DNA of 64,000 nt from Cytobacillus dafuensis (GTDB taxonomy: Bacteria; Bacillota; Bacilli; Bacillales; Cytobacillaceae), in assembly GCF_007995155.1 (NCBI RefSeq), contig NZ_CP042593.1, positions 4,506,001 to 4,570,000 of the forward strand, given 5' to 3'. Below are positions 35,885-45,814 of the stretch, one piece after another. The translations under genes and the position numbers were made by a program. A model generated the notes under the pieces. That model saw nothing but the letters and a program-made list of their open reading frames with translations. It was not told the origin of the DNA and did no database searches. Every line of letters begins with the position of its first letter. Position 1 is the stretch's first letter.

Positions 35885-36808
35885 ATGAAGAGAATATTAA
35901 GTTTATTGTTTGCTATTGTTCTTATTTTTTCAATTTCACCTAACAATTCAGCGAAGGCAAGTGTCATGTGGGGAAAAACAGAACTGAGAAAAGGGCAAAT
36001 AGGAAAAGTAACTATCTTACAAGATTCACAACTGTGGAAATTTGACAAAGATAATAAAACTTTAGTTGAGGTCAGAAAACTCAATAAAGGTGAAGAGTAT
36101 CGCGTTTATTCATACCGGAATGATTTAGGGGGACTTTACGGTGTTGGCGGAGGGTCATTCATTAAGAAATCCGCAGCTGCAAAATACGAAACGCCTTCCA
36201 AAGCTAAACTGCAAGCACTCGGTGTAAAGGTTGCAAAGGCAAATTATCAAGACGTATTTCAATACCCACAAGTAGAAGGATTATTGAATAGCGCTGCACA
36301 AAAAAATATTAATGAAGTTTTACAAAAACATATAGAATCTTCCTATAAATCCGCACTCGAAGTGAAAAAATCTAATCAAGACGATCCCGACCATGAATAC
36401 AGCTATGAAGTAAGTTATGAAGTAAGTTATGAAGTAAAATACAACAAAAATAACCTCCTCAGTATCCTTATTTATGACTACACCTATACTGGTGGAGCCC
36501 ATGGTATAACTGCTGTTCAGTCTTATAATTTTGATATTCGGACTGGAAATCAAATTGCATTAACCAATGTTGCAGAAAATAAAAGTGAGCTAACAAAGTT
36601 AATGAAGTATACAAAAGCAGATCTGTTAAATCAGAATAAAAAAATCGGCATGGTATTTACAGACCAGCTTGATGATTTAACGTTTGATAATAGTCGACCT
36701 TTTTATTTTTACGAAAATGGAATCGTTGTTAAATTCCAGCATTACGAAGCTGCCGCCTATGTAGCAGGAATGCTCGAGGTGAAAGTTCCGTATTCTGTAT
36801 TTAGATAA
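35885..36808 (+). CDS. Secreted DUF3298-type protein with N-terminal YWDG/LWKR-type module
   Basis: 307 residues. Signal peptide MKRILSLLFAIVLIFSISP. Residues about 27-115 are a divergent form of the shared module (VMWGKTELRKGQIGKV, QLWKFDKD, GGLYGVGGGSFIKK, TPSKAKLQALG). The rest resembles DUF4163/DUF3298 of RsiV- and PdaC-like proteins (YDYTYTGGAHGITAVQSYNF, FYFYENGIVVKFQHYEAAAY). A 12-bp microrepeat (36403-36438) encodes three YEVS units. GGGGAGG eight bases before ATG 35885 sets the start; an ATG at 35861 is in frame but delays the signal peptide. The gene is flanked by 230-bp direct repeats. Confidence 0.85.
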   Translation: MKRILSLLFAIVLIFSISPNNSAKASVMWGKTELRKGQIGKVTILQDSQLWKFDKDNKTLVEVRKLNKGEEYRVYSYRNDLGGLYGVGGGSFIKKSAAAKYETPSKAKLQALGVKVAKANYQDVFQYPQVEGLLNSAAQKNINEVLQKHIESSYKSALEVKKSNQDDPDHEYSYEVSYEVSYEVKYNKNNLLSILIYDYTYTGGAHGITAVQSYNFDIRTGNQIALTNVAENKSELTKLMKYTKADLLNQNKKIGMVFTDQLDDLTFDNSRPFYFYENGIVVKFQHYEAAAYVAGMLEVKVPYSVFR

Positions 36809-36837
36809 TTGATTTAAAGATTTAAAACTCAGATTAA

Positions 36838-36887
36838 ACCGTCAAAATTAGCTTCCTCATTAGCATCACTAATTTTGACGGTTTTTT
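36838..36887 (+). terminator. Terminator of the DUF3298 gene
   Basis: ACCGTCAAAATTAG and CTAATTTTGACGGT form a perfect 14-bp stem, followed by TTTTTT. Confidence 0.93.
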
Positions 36888-36914
36888 ATCGTTCCTTTCA
36901 ATAATAGTTTTAAT

Positions 36915-37144
36915 AAGGCTCTTTTCGCATATATTGTTGCTTTTGCCTTCAAATTTTACCCGTTGATTTCCGCTGCGGTCACTTGCTTTCCGCGTGGAGA
37001 GACGTGAGCCTCCTCGGCGCTTGCGCCTGTGGGGTCTCACGCTTCCCTCCATTCCCGCAGGAGTCAAGTGCCCTCCGCTCCAATCAACTCAGATAGTTAA
37101 ATAAAAATTGCATTAAAAACAACCAACTTTACGAAAACAGCCTT
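36915..37144 (+). repeat. 230-bp direct repeat, right copy
   Basis: Near-identical to 35474-35703 and in the same orientation, differing at a few positions (for example TTTTACCC for TTTCGCCC, and GCGTGGAG for GCGGGGAG). An antisense 77-codon open frame across it is an artefact. The rest of the gap to 37351 is AT-rich with nothing recognised. Confidence 0.9.
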
Positions 37145-37351
37145 TAATAAAAATGCTTTTTATTCCCAAATACTGTTTATTATTTAGTCATTAGGAAGGA
37201 TATAAAAAAAAGCCACTATACCATTAAGACCATTATAAAAGTATGCCATTTTATCTATTTATCAATATCCATTAATCTCTTACAATAAAAACAAAAACGC
37301 ATTCCATACATTACCACAAATACCACTTATTCGTTACCAAGGGGGATATCT

Positions 37352-39910
37352 ATGACCAAAAAGAAAGCTATTAAAATTGCAAGTGCCTCTGCCATTGCAG
37401 CTTCTGCTTTTGTTGCGACAAGCTCCATTGAGGCTGCTTCTGTCAGTGAGGTTGAAAAGCTAGTAAAGGAAGCAAAGGATGCCGGGACCATATTAAAATG
37501 GGCCATATCAATTGAAGGTAAAGCAGATGGAACAACACGGCCGTGGGCAGCTTATAACGCAGCGAAGACAGCCTATGACAAGGCTGTAAAAGCAGTCAAC
37601 ACCTTACCCGCTTCACAAAAGAACAGATATATGACCGAGCTTGATGAACATGTGAAGCTTCATATCAATCGAACAATGTATTATATCGATGCTATCACTG
37701 CTGGAGAAAAGATTCGCGCAAAACAGCAAGTGTTAGCTAATCAAATAAATAAAAACCTTATCAATGATGACACAGAAATGGCGTATCATGAGCTTTCGAG
37801 GGAAATCCGCAAGCAGGCCATTCTCTTGGATCGCGTATACGGGAAGTCGACACGTGACCTCATCCGCTCAAATTATAAACAAGCTGCTGAAAGGGTTCGC
37901 GATAGTGCGATATATGCTGTTACAGTGAAAATTAAAATCGATTTGGCGCAAAAAGCAATTGCAGCCAATGATTTTGCAAATGCGGAAAAACATCTAGAAT
38001 CCGCAAGATTTTACTTACCCTATGTGGACAATCCTGTCATCAAAAAAACACTAACCGATCGCCTAAACTCCATTGGTTCTAATTTTACCCCTAAGGTTGG
38101 AAAAGTTAGCGCATCCGAACCAAAGAGAATAAAAGTTGATTTTAATAAAGCGATGCTTTCCGGAAATGGCGCAAATGGGGCTGAAAACATAGCAAATTAT
38201 AGCGTTTCCGGTCGATCAATTAAAAGCATCAAGCTGTCAGATACCAAAAAAACGGCCATTATCGAATTATATGAACCACTTTATACAAACTCGGCCTACA
38301 CCGTCACACTGAAAAAAAATATCCAAACCACCAATTATGAACCATTAGGCATGGAAAATTATATCTCTTCATTCACATTTTCAGACACAATCAAGCCAAC
38401 TGTATCCGCTGTGACAACGAATTTAAATGGTAATGTCGAGATCACCTTTTCCGAGCTAATTAACGGCAACTCACCTCTAAACGTTTCAATCAACGGAAAA
38501 GCTGTTACGTTTAATTCATTATCAAATGAAACTGACAAAGTCGTCGTCCCTAAATCAGAGCTTGAAAAAATCGGTTTACAAAAAGGCAAATATTATTCGA
38601 TTGTTGTATCAGGGGCAAGAGATTTAGTTGTCTCCACGCCTAATACCATGAACACATATAGCAGCAATTTTCTCTATAATCCGGCAGCCGATACGATAGC
38701 CCCTACGGTCAGCTCTCTGCAGGTGAAGGATGAGAAAACCATTACCATTGAATTTAGCGAAGCATTAGCAGACTTCAATGCTTTAAGTCACCTTGCCATT
38801 ACAAAAAACAATTCCACCATTAGACCAGCATTCATTAGAGACATCTCCGACGGCAGAAAAACAAAATTCGAAATTGAACTGCCTGCAACCATTTACAGTC
38901 AAAATGACATCTCCGTTTATTTATATATACAAGTTAAGTCATTCAAGGATCTTGATGGCAATACGGGACGGACATATGAAAGATCCGTCACAATGACCAA
39001 GGATCTAACACCACCTAGATTTGTTAGTGCCCAATTCGATAAGAATACAAATGAAATCCGGCTAACCTTTAGCAAGCCGCTAAAAGCAGGAACTCCGTCA
39101 GCTGACAAAATAACGGTTTCCTATAAAGGAAGTACAATAACACCAACCTTCAAATCGAACAGGGAGAACCAAATTATCATTGATGCGAGTAAATTAAAGG
39201 ACGGGACATACAATATAAGTGTCTCAGAGGGTGCTGTCAAAGATAGAAGCATTTCAGAAAATAATAACAGTGCCTTCACTACTTCCATCACGAAAAAATT
39301 AGATTCAGAAAAGCCAAAGGTTACATTTTCCGAAAAAGCCGGAAACGGAATATTCACCGCTGAATTTAATGAAGAGGTAGATGCAGGGACCGCAACATTG
39401 TACTCAAACTATTTCATTGGAAATAGCGCGATACCGTCAAATTCAACCTTAACCTTGAGCCCTGACCAACGAGAAGTGACGATTACGCTCCCTGAAGGAA
39501 CCATCAAAACAACAACGAAATACAGCATTACTGCAAAAGGCGTAAAGGATCTCTCAGATAACACCATGGACACATTCACGAATACCATTGAACTGACCGA
39601 GAATACACAGCCATTATTGGAAAAGGCTGCCGTTGATAATGAAGATATCAAACTAACATTCTCAGAAAATATCTTCTTGTTTGATGTCAATCAAACAAAT
39701 TTTGATATAACGGTCAATAATGAAAAACTAAAAACTGATCAATATAAAGTACAAGGCAGTTCTAACCAAAATGAATTGTTGATTATTCCGCAAAATGGTA
39801 CGACATTTACCACTGCTAATATAGAAATTTTGACAAGAGAAACTGCAGCTATCAAAGATAATGCAAACAATACTCTAAAAGCAGGAACTAAAATTACTAT
39901 TGGGAAATAA
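37352..39910 (+). CDS. SbsC-type S-layer protein
   Basis: 852 residues. Signal peptide MTKKKAIKIASASAIAASAFV closely resembles that of Geobacillus stearothermophilus SbsC. Residues about 31-270 match the helical N-terminal domain of SbsC, including ILLDRVYGKSTRDLIRSNYK and RDSAIYAVTVKIK; in SbsC this domain binds the secondary cell-wall polymer. Residues about 270-850 are a chain of Ig-like domains (KPTVSAVTTNLNGNVEITFS, APTVSSLQVKDEKTITIEFS) that would form the lattice or surface part. AGGGGGATATCT precedes the ATG. It is shorter than SbsC (about 1100 residues). It could be the main S-layer protein or an accessory one. Confidence 0.85.
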   Translation: MTKKKAIKIASASAIAASAFVATSSIEAASVSEVEKLVKEAKDAGTILKWAISIEGKADGTTRPWAAYNAAKTAYDKAVKAVNTLPASQKNRYMTELDEHVKLHINRTMYYIDAITAGEKIRAKQQVLANQINKNLINDDTEMAYHELSREIRKQAILLDRVYGKSTRDLIRSNYKQAAERVRDSAIYAVTVKIKIDLAQKAIAANDFANAEKHLESARFYLPYVDNPVIKKTLTDRLNSIGSNFTPKVGKVSASEPKRIKVDFNKAMLSGNGANGAENIANYSVSGRSIKSIKLSDTKKTAIIELYEPLYTNSAYTVTLKKNIQTTNYEPLGMENYISSFTFSDTIKPTVSAVTTNLNGNVEITFSELINGNSPLNVSINGKAVTFNSLSNETDKVVVPKSELEKIGLQKGKYYSIVVSGARDLVVSTPNTMNTYSSNFLYNPAADTIAPTVSSLQVKDEKTITIEFSEALADFNALSHLAITKNNSTIRPAFIRDISDGRKTKFEIELPATIYSQNDISVYLYIQVKSFKDLDGNTGRTYERSVTMTKDLTPPRFVSAQFDKNTNEIRLTFSKPLKAGTPSADKITVSYKGSTITPTFKSNRENQIIIDASKLKDGTYNISVSEGAVKDRSISENNNSAFTTSITKKLDSEKPKVTFSEKAGNGIFTAEFNEEVDAGTATLYSNYFIGNSAIPSNSTLTLSPDQREVTITLPEGTIKTTTKYSITAKGVKDLSDNTMDTFTNTIELTENTQPLLEKAAVDNEDIKLTFSENIFLFDVNQTNFDITVNNEKLKTDQYKVQGSSNQNELLIIPQNGTTFTTANIEILTRETAAIKDNANNTLKAGTKITIGK

Positions 39911-39914
39911 TAGA

Positions 39915-39950
39915 AAAGGATTTGCTCGCGATGAGCAAATCCTTTCTTTT
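39915..39950. terminator. Bidirectional terminator between the SbsC-type gene and cydC
   Basis: AAAGGATTTGCTC and GAGCAAATCCTTT form a perfect 13-bp stem with a 5-base loop, followed by CTTTTAT on the plus strand. The genes converge here. Confidence 0.85.
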
Positions 39951-39956
39951 ATCTCT

Positions 39957-41687
39957 TTATTCTTCTCCCCGATCCAATAAGTACAGCTGCCTGTAGCGAG
40001 CACTCGTCTCCATGAGCTGGTCATGTGTCCCGCTCATCGCAACCTGCCCTTTATCTAAAAATAGAATCTGATCCATTTTTTCAATTCCTATAAGATGATG
40101 CGTGATTAAAATAACCGTTTTATCTTTTAATGTCGTAAACATAGTTTCAAGCAAGTCCGCTTCGGTTTGCGGATCTAATCCTACTGTCGGTTCATCTAAT
40201 ACGACAATGGGCGTATTCTTTAATAAGATCCGTGCCAATGCGATTCTCTGCCTTTCGCCGCCTGAGAATCGTTGACCTGTTTCTTCCATTTGCGTATGGA
40301 TCCCCTTCGGAAGTGAATGGATATAGTGATCGAGCTTTACTTGCTTAATGACCTCAGCCACTTCCTCTGCCGTTGCCTCTTTATTTCCTAACAAAATATT
40401 ATTTGCTACTGTTGTGGCAAATAAGTACGGCTTTTGGTTCAGCACACCTACATATTTATAGATGTCTTCTTCATACGATTCCGGATGCTGTCCATGAATA
40501 TGGACCGTCCCGTTTTTAGGAGAAAGGGCACCTAGCAGCAATTGTAATAAGGTTGATTTTCCTGCCCCACTTTTTCCTAGAAGCGCTATTTTTTGTCCGT
40601 GCGGAATAGATAAAGAAATATGATGAAGGGCATCCTTATTTTCCCCTTCATAACGATAGGAAACGTCATGAAACTCTATCTCCGGATGACTTGAAAATTC
40701 TCCTTTTTCAGTACGTACCTTTTTCTCAGGAACAAATTTACGAATATGTTCAATGCGCTGTAATGATTCCTGATAAGCAGGGATTCGCTCAATGGCATGT
40801 GAGAGTGGAAGCATCCCTTCCAAAATCGGCAGCGTAACTAGAGTAAATGCGGCAATATAGGTTGGCATAATGTCGCCCGCCTGAGCCGCAGAGCCAGCCC
40901 ACACTCCGACAATAATTAAGATTATTCCTGACAAAACTTGCAGCTGAAACGTACGAGCTTGGTTCCAGAAAGCAATTTTCTTATCAAGGCTATGGCTCTC
41001 CTTACTTTCAGAAGCAAATTGCTTAATAAAGCGCTCTTTCTTCCCGCTAATAATCCAATCACTTAAACCAAATAAAGCATCTGTAAATGTTTGATATAAT
41101 CGACTTCGTTTTTCTTTATGTTCAATCTGCCTTTTTTTTAGGAAAAATAAAGACAAGAGCGGATAAACAAACACGATGATACTTAAACAAAGGGCCATAA
41201 ATAAGGCAAACACCCAATCAAATAGGGCTAAAACAATGATGGAATACACAAATAGAAACAGGGCAATAATGGTCGGGAAAATCGTTCTAATATAAACATC
41301 TTGTAAATGTTCAATATCGTCTGCAAGTGTCCCTAGTAAATCCCCCGTTTGGAACCTAGAACGGATAAACAATGCTTGTGGCTCTAATATTCCGTATAGC
41401 TTCACACGCATATCAGACAATATTTTTAGCACCGCATTATGTCCAACTAGCCTCTCTACATACCTTGATACGGCTCTCGATATCCCAAATGTCCGAACCC
41501 CAACTATTGGTACATAGATTAGGAGAATGGTTTCAGGTCTTTCAGCAGCCCTAGTAATTAAATACCCCGAAGTAAAAGTAAGCATCGATGCAGTAAGTGC
41601 GGTTAATATGCCTAAAAAAATCGTCACGCCCATTAACCACTTATATTGTTTTAAATAGGGAGCAATATAGGTTCGAAATAAGTTCAT
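39957..41687 (-). CDS. cydC: Thiol reductant ABC exporter, CydC-type subunit
   Basis: 576 residues: six-helix ABC transmembrane domain (ASMLTFTSGYLITRAAERPE, VRTFGISRAVSRYVERLVGH) then an ATPase with Walker A LLGKSGAGKSTLLQL, signature RFSGGERQRIALARILL and Walker B PIVVLDEPTVGLD. With CydD it exports cysteine or glutathione and is needed for cytochrome bd assembly. Its ATG overlaps the cydD stop by 4 bases, so the two are coupled. By E. coli naming this is CydC; B. subtilis literature calls the last gene of the operon cydD. Confidence 0.9.
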   Translation of the reverse strand: MNLFRTYIAPYLKQYKWLMGVTIFLGILTALTASMLTFTSGYLITRAAERPETILLIYVPIVGVRTFGISRAVSRYVERLVGHNAVLKILSDMRVKLYGILEPQALFIRSRFQTGDLLGTLADDIEHLQDVYIRTIFPTIIALFLFVYSIIVLALFDWVFALFMALCLSIIVFVYPLLSLFFLKKRQIEHKEKRSRLYQTFTDALFGLSDWIISGKKERFIKQFASESKESHSLDKKIAFWNQARTFQLQVLSGIILIIVGVWAGSAAQAGDIMPTYIAAFTLVTLPILEGMLPLSHAIERIPAYQESLQRIEHIRKFVPEKKVRTEKGEFSSHPEIEFHDVSYRYEGENKDALHHISLSIPHGQKIALLGKSGAGKSTLLQLLLGALSPKNGTVHIHGQHPESYEEDIYKYVGVLNQKPYLFATTVANNILLGNKEATAEEVAEVIKQVKLDHYIHSLPKGIHTQMEETGQRFSGGERQRIALARILLKNTPIVVLDEPTVGLDPQTEADLLETMFTTLKDKTVILITHHLIGIEKMDQILFLDKGQVAMSGTHDQLMETSARYRQLYLLDRGEE

Positions 41688-43411
41688 TCCGCTCTCTCCC
41701 CCCTTTGTGCCTTAATTAGTCGATAGTATGCACCTTTTTGCTGATAAAGATCAGCATGCGTTCCCTGTTCAACAATTTGGCCATTTTCAAGCACCAAAAT
41801 AACGTCCATATCTCGCATCCAATGCAGTCGATGTGTCGCAAAAAAGACGAGTTTATTTTCTAATAATGGAAGCATTAAGCTCTTAATCTCATGTTCCGTT
41901 TCAATATCTAGATGGGCTGTTGGTTCATCCACTAGCATAATCGGACGGACTTGCAGCAAACCTCGTGCTAACGCAATGCGCTGCTCTTCCCCTCCACTTA
42001 AGCTTCGGCCGCCTTGACCTATTCTTTCATCTAGACCATTCGGAAAGCTTTTAATTAATTCCATTAAACCCGTCATTTCTGCTGCTTCTTCTATCTTTTC
42101 TCTTGGAGAATTTGGTTCGTACCAGCTAATATTCTCTGCAATTGTTCCAGCAAAAATATACGGATGCTGTGGGATATAGGTCACTTGCTCCTGCCAATCT
42201 TTCAGAGAAAAATAAGGAATTTCAGTTCCATCTATCTTAATTTCTCCACCTGTAGGATGAGAAAAGCCGGATAAAAGATCGATAAGCGTAGATTTACCTG
42301 CTCCAGATGCTCCGACAATGCCTACTTTTTTGTAGCCGCTCACTTGAAAACCTATATTTTTCAAAAGGAGCCTATCTTCATCATCTGAGCTTTTTGTTAG
42401 CCGTTGCACTGTTAACGTACTTTCTTCCTTCCATTGGGGAACGGATATCTCATTTTCTTCACTAGCAAAGGTCTCCATCTCAAGCAGCTCACGGATTTTC
42501 TCTCCAGCTTCCTTCCCATCCATCGTCGCATGATAATCATTCCCTAGATCACGCACTGGCAAGAAATATTCTGGTGCTAAAATGAGGATGGCTAACGCAG
42601 CCTGAAAGCCAATGTCTCCATTTATAAGGCGCAGTCCAAGCTCAACAGCTACAATGGCGACAGATAAGCTCGAAAAGAAATCTAATGAAAATGTCGATAA
42701 GAAAGCCACCCTTAGAGTCCGATTCGTAGCAATCCGGTATTTATTACTTACGGTTGCAATGGCACTTTGATGGGCCTTACTTTGTCCCAAATATTTCAGC
42801 GTGACAAGCCCCCGTAATGAATCTACAAAGTGACGGGAAAGCAGCTGATAAGTATCCCATTGTGCATCAATTTGCTTTTGGGCAAGCATCCCTAGTAAAA
42901 CTAGAAAAACAATCAAAACCGGCATGACGATAGCAAGAATAATGGCTGAAGTCGTATCAACCGTTAAAACGTAGATAAGCACTACAATCGGAATACAAAC
43001 GGTTGCAATAAAACGAGGAATAAAAAGCTCGAGATATGTTCGGAAGTTTGGGATACCCTCTAAACATAGTGTGATCATGTTTCCGGAACCTTTTTTTCCG
43101 ATCCGGCGAGGACCAAGCTCGAATAACTTGCGAACAAGTAACTGCTGAACGTGAAGAGACGTTTTATCTGCAAACCGATAGGCAAGTCTTTCCTTCGCCC
43201 ATTGGATTAAATGCCGAAGCACATACGCTGCGATAAAACAATAAAACGAGGGAAGGACTGCTGACCAAGCAGTCCCGTTATACATTTTCACAATGGCTTC
43301 CGATAAAAAAATCGCCTGAAAAATAATTGTGATGGCCTGTGCAACCGTAAGCATTCCAACTACTAGCATATGAGTTTTACTGCCATGATAGTTGAAAAGT
43401 TGTTTGTCCAT
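41684..43411 (-). CDS. cydD: Thiol reductant ABC exporter, CydD-type subunit
   Basis: 575 residues with an ABC exporter transmembrane domain (YVLRHLIQWAKERLAYRFAD, RRIGKKGSGNMITL) and an ATPase with Walker A IVGASGAGKSTLIDLL, signature SLSGGEEQRIALARGLL and Walker B PIMLVDEPTAHLD. The N-terminal sequence is closer to E. coli CydD than CydC. Its ATG shares one base with the cydB stop (TAATG), so translation is coupled. It forms a heterodimer with the next product. Confidence 0.9.
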   Translation of the reverse strand: MDKQLFNYHGSKTHMLVVGMLTVAQAITIIFQAIFLSEAIVKMYNGTAWSAVLPSFYCFIAAYVLRHLIQWAKERLAYRFADKTSLHVQQLLVRKLFELGPRRIGKKGSGNMITLCLEGIPNFRTYLELFIPRFIATVCIPIVVLIYVLTVDTTSAIILAIVMPVLIVFLVLLGMLAQKQIDAQWDTYQLLSRHFVDSLRGLVTLKYLGQSKAHQSAIATVSNKYRIATNRTLRVAFLSTFSLDFFSSLSVAIVAVELGLRLINGDIGFQAALAILILAPEYFLPVRDLGNDYHATMDGKEAGEKIRELLEMETFASEENEISVPQWKEESTLTVQRLTKSSDDEDRLLLKNIGFQVSGYKKVGIVGASGAGKSTLIDLLSGFSHPTGGEIKIDGTEIPYFSLKDWQEQVTYIPQHPYIFAGTIAENISWYEPNSPREKIEEAAEMTGLMELIKSFPNGLDERIGQGGRSLSGGEEQRIALARGLLQVRPIMLVDEPTAHLDIETEHEIKSLMLPLLENKLVFFATHRLHWMRDMDVILVLENGQIVEQGTHADLYQQKGAYYRLIKAQRGERAE

Positions 43412-44424
43412 TAGTATTCTAAATGCTCCTTACTTGTTACGCGTTTTCTAAATACATAGTAGCTCCAAATGGTATATCCGAGAACAATCGGAACCATAAT
43501 CGCTGCAACAATGGCCATTAATTTCAATGAATAATCACCAGATGCCGCATTGTAAACAGTCAAATTATTAACAATATCGATGGAGCTAATCATCACGTTC
43601 GGGAATAAAGCAATAAAGAACGAAGATGTGACAAGTACCATGATTATGCCTGTTACTGTAAAGCTGAAACCTTCTTTTTTATTACGTAATAAAGGATACA
43701 GCAGCAGATATAAAACAATTGCCAGCCCGTACACCGGAATTAGAATAGCGCCTTTTTCTGCAAATGCCTCTGTGTAAACCGCTGTTAATACAACAAAAAG
43801 TACCACAACTGCTCCAGAAGCAATATACATTTTCAATGCCGCTTGACGGGCACGCTCACGTAAGGAACCTGTCGTTTTTAATGTTATAAACATCAACCCG
43901 TGTAAATACGATAACAATACGAACGCAAGTCCGCCAACAACGGTATAAACATTAACAATATCTAAGAATCCAGCGTGCATATTCATATTCTCATCAATCG
44001 GCAGCCCTTTGATGAGGCCAGAAAATAGCACACCTAACAAAAACGGCGGTAAGATACTGCCGAGTAAGATCGCCCAATCCCACGTTTGAGTCCATCTTTT
44101 GGAGTCAACCTTGCCTCTAAACTCAAAGGCAACACCTCTTGCAATTAAGGCGAGCAAGAGAACGACGAATGGTAAATAATAGCCGCTAAATAGCGTCGCA
44201 TACCAATGTGGGAATGCAGCGAACATAGCTCCTCCTGCTGTAAGCAGCCATACTTCATTGGCATCCCAAAATGGACCAATGGTGTTAATCAATACGCGTT
44301 TTTCTAAGTCATTTTTCGCAAGGAATTTTGTACTCATTCCAACCCCGAAGTCGAATCCTTCAAGAAAAACAAAACCGACGAACAAGACACCGACAAGAAC
44401 AAACCACAACTCACTTAACTGCAT
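43411..44424 (-). CDS. cydB: Cytochrome bd ubiquinol/menaquinol oxidase subunit II
   Basis: 337 residues with multiple membrane helices, opening with ELWFVLVGVLFVGFVFLEGF and DFGVGMSTKF, and with IGPFWDANEVWLLTAGGAMF, all conserved in CydB. It pairs with CydA in the high-affinity terminal quinol oxidase of the membrane. The ATG at 44424 has GGGAGGG seven bases upstream and overlaps the cydA end by 14 bases; an upstream frame to 44484 is not used. Confidence 0.93.
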   Translation of the reverse strand: MQLSELWFVLVGVLFVGFVFLEGFDFGVGMSTKFLAKNDLEKRVLINTIGPFWDANEVWLLTAGGAMFAAFPHWYATLFSGYYLPFVVLLLALIARGVAFEFRGKVDSKRWTQTWDWAILLGSILPPFLLGVLFSGLIKGLPIDENMNMHAGFLDIVNVYTVVGGLAFVLLSYLHGLMFITLKTTGSLRERARQAALKMYIASGAVVVLFVVLTAVYTEAFAEKGAILIPVYGLAIVLYLLLYPLLRNKKEGFSFTVTGIIMVLVTSSFFIALFPNVMISSIDIVNNLTVYNAASGDYSLKLMAIVAAIMVPIVLGYTIWSYYVFRKRVTSKEHLEY

Positions 44425-45814
44425 CTTGCAACCCTCCCGCATTAAAAGGATCTGAGGCAGAAATATCTTCTTTCGGCTTCTCATTTGGTCCTTGTTTAAT
44501 CACTCTAATGAATAAATACACCATGACAATTCCAAGCAACGTGTATATTAATGAGAATGAAATAAGCGAAAACAATATTTGTCCTGAGGATACATTTGGT
44601 GAAACCCCATCAGCCGTTAACATTAAGCCATTTACAACCCATGGCTGACGTCCAATCTCAGACATAATCCATCCTGCCGAGTTTGCAATATAAGGAAGGA
44701 AAATAGCAGGAACTAGCCACTTTAAGTAGCGAGTGCTTTTTTCAATTTTTTTCCGCCATGTTAAGAATAGTCCTAACGCGCTAAGCAATATGATAAGACC
44801 GCCTGCTGCCACCATTACACGGAAGCTCCAAAATGTCGTTTTTACAGGTGGAATATAATCCCCTTCACCATATTTTTTCTCATACTTTTCTTGTAACGTG
44901 TTCATTCCTTCTATTTTTCCAGAAAACTCACCGTAAGCTAAATAACTTAACATATACGGAATTTCAATCCTTGCTGTACTTTCTTTATTTTCAACATCAA
45001 TATTAGCAAAAAGGGTCCATGGAGCTGGGTCCTCACTATCTTCCCATAGCCCTTCAGCCGCAGCCATTTTCATCGGCTGAGCATCTATTAAATATGCAGC
45101 TTGAGAGTGCCCTGAAAAAGCAATTCCAAGTCCTGATACTAAACCAACGATTAAAGAAATGGTCATTGAGCGTTTAAAAAATTCGATTTCCCTTTTCTTC
45201 AACAAATTCCATGCACTTACACCAATAACCAAGAAAGCCGCCGTTGTAAAGGCTCCGAAAATCGTATGCGGGAAAGCTACCCACAGCTTTTCATTTGTAA
45301 GTACAGCGACAATATCATTCATTTCAGCTCGACCATTATTAATGGTATATCCAACTGGATTTTGCATAAACGAGTTAGCAGCTAAAATCCATAATGCTGA
45401 CAACATCGTTCCGATTGATACAATCCAAATACAAGCTAAATGCAATTTTTTAGGGAGTTTATCCCAACCAAAAACCCATAATCCAATAAATGTCGATTCG
45501 ACAAAGAAAGCAAGCAATGCTTCAATGGCCAATGGTGGACCAAACACATCACCGACAAACCGAGAATAGTCTGACCAGTTCATTCCAAACTGGAATTCTT
45601 GAATAATTCCCGTCACGACACCCACTGCAAAATTTATTAAGAAAAAGATGCCCCAAAACTTTGTCATCTTCTTATAAATTTCTTGCTTCTTAATTACATA
45701 CATCGATTGCATAATCGCAATGATGAAAGCTAATCCGATGGATAAAGGAACAAAAATAAAATGAAACAGCGTGGTGGAAGCAAACTGAATCCGCGCCAGC
45801 ATGAGTTCTTCCAT
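44411..45814 (-). CDS. cydA: Cytochrome bd ubiquinol/menaquinol oxidase subunit I
   Basis: 467 residues beginning MEELMLARIQFASTTLFHFI, with the haem b595 ligand His in the N-terminal helix, the quinol-loop region starting GFSGHSQAAYLIDAQPMKMA in altered form (AFSGHSQAAY), and the conserved GRQPWVVNGLM block. It binds haems b558, b595 and d and reduces oxygen to water at low oxygen tension. The ATG at 45814 has AGGAGGG upstream; a longer frame to 45934 is rejected. It is the first gene of cydABDC. The promoter region upstream has scattered TTGTGA and TCACAA half-sites but no clear Rex palindrome. Confidence 0.94.
   Translation of the reverse strand: MEELMLARIQFASTTLFHFIFVPLSIGLAFIIAIMQSMYVIKKQEIYKKMTKFWGIFFLINFAVGVVTGIIQEFQFGMNWSDYSRFVGDVFGPPLAIEALLAFFVESTFIGLWVFGWDKLPKKLHLACIWIVSIGTMLSALWILAANSFMQNPVGYTINNGRAEMNDIVAVLTNEKLWVAFPHTIFGAFTTAAFLVIGVSAWNLLKKREIEFFKRSMTISLIVGLVSGLGIAFSGHSQAAYLIDAQPMKMAAAEGLWEDSEDPAPWTLFANIDVENKESTARIEIPYMLSYLAYGEFSGKIEGMNTLQEKYEKKYGEGDYIPPVKTTFWSFRVMVAAGGLIILLSALGLFLTWRKKIEKSTRYLKWLVPAIFLPYIANSAGWIMSEIGRQPWVVNGLMLTADGVSPNVSSGQILFSLISFSLIYTLLGIVMVYLFIRVIKQGPNEKPKEDISASDPFNAGGLQDAVK

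Noticed and set aside
36834..37067. 77-codon minus-strand frame
   Set aside because: It covers the terminator and the 230-bp repeat only.
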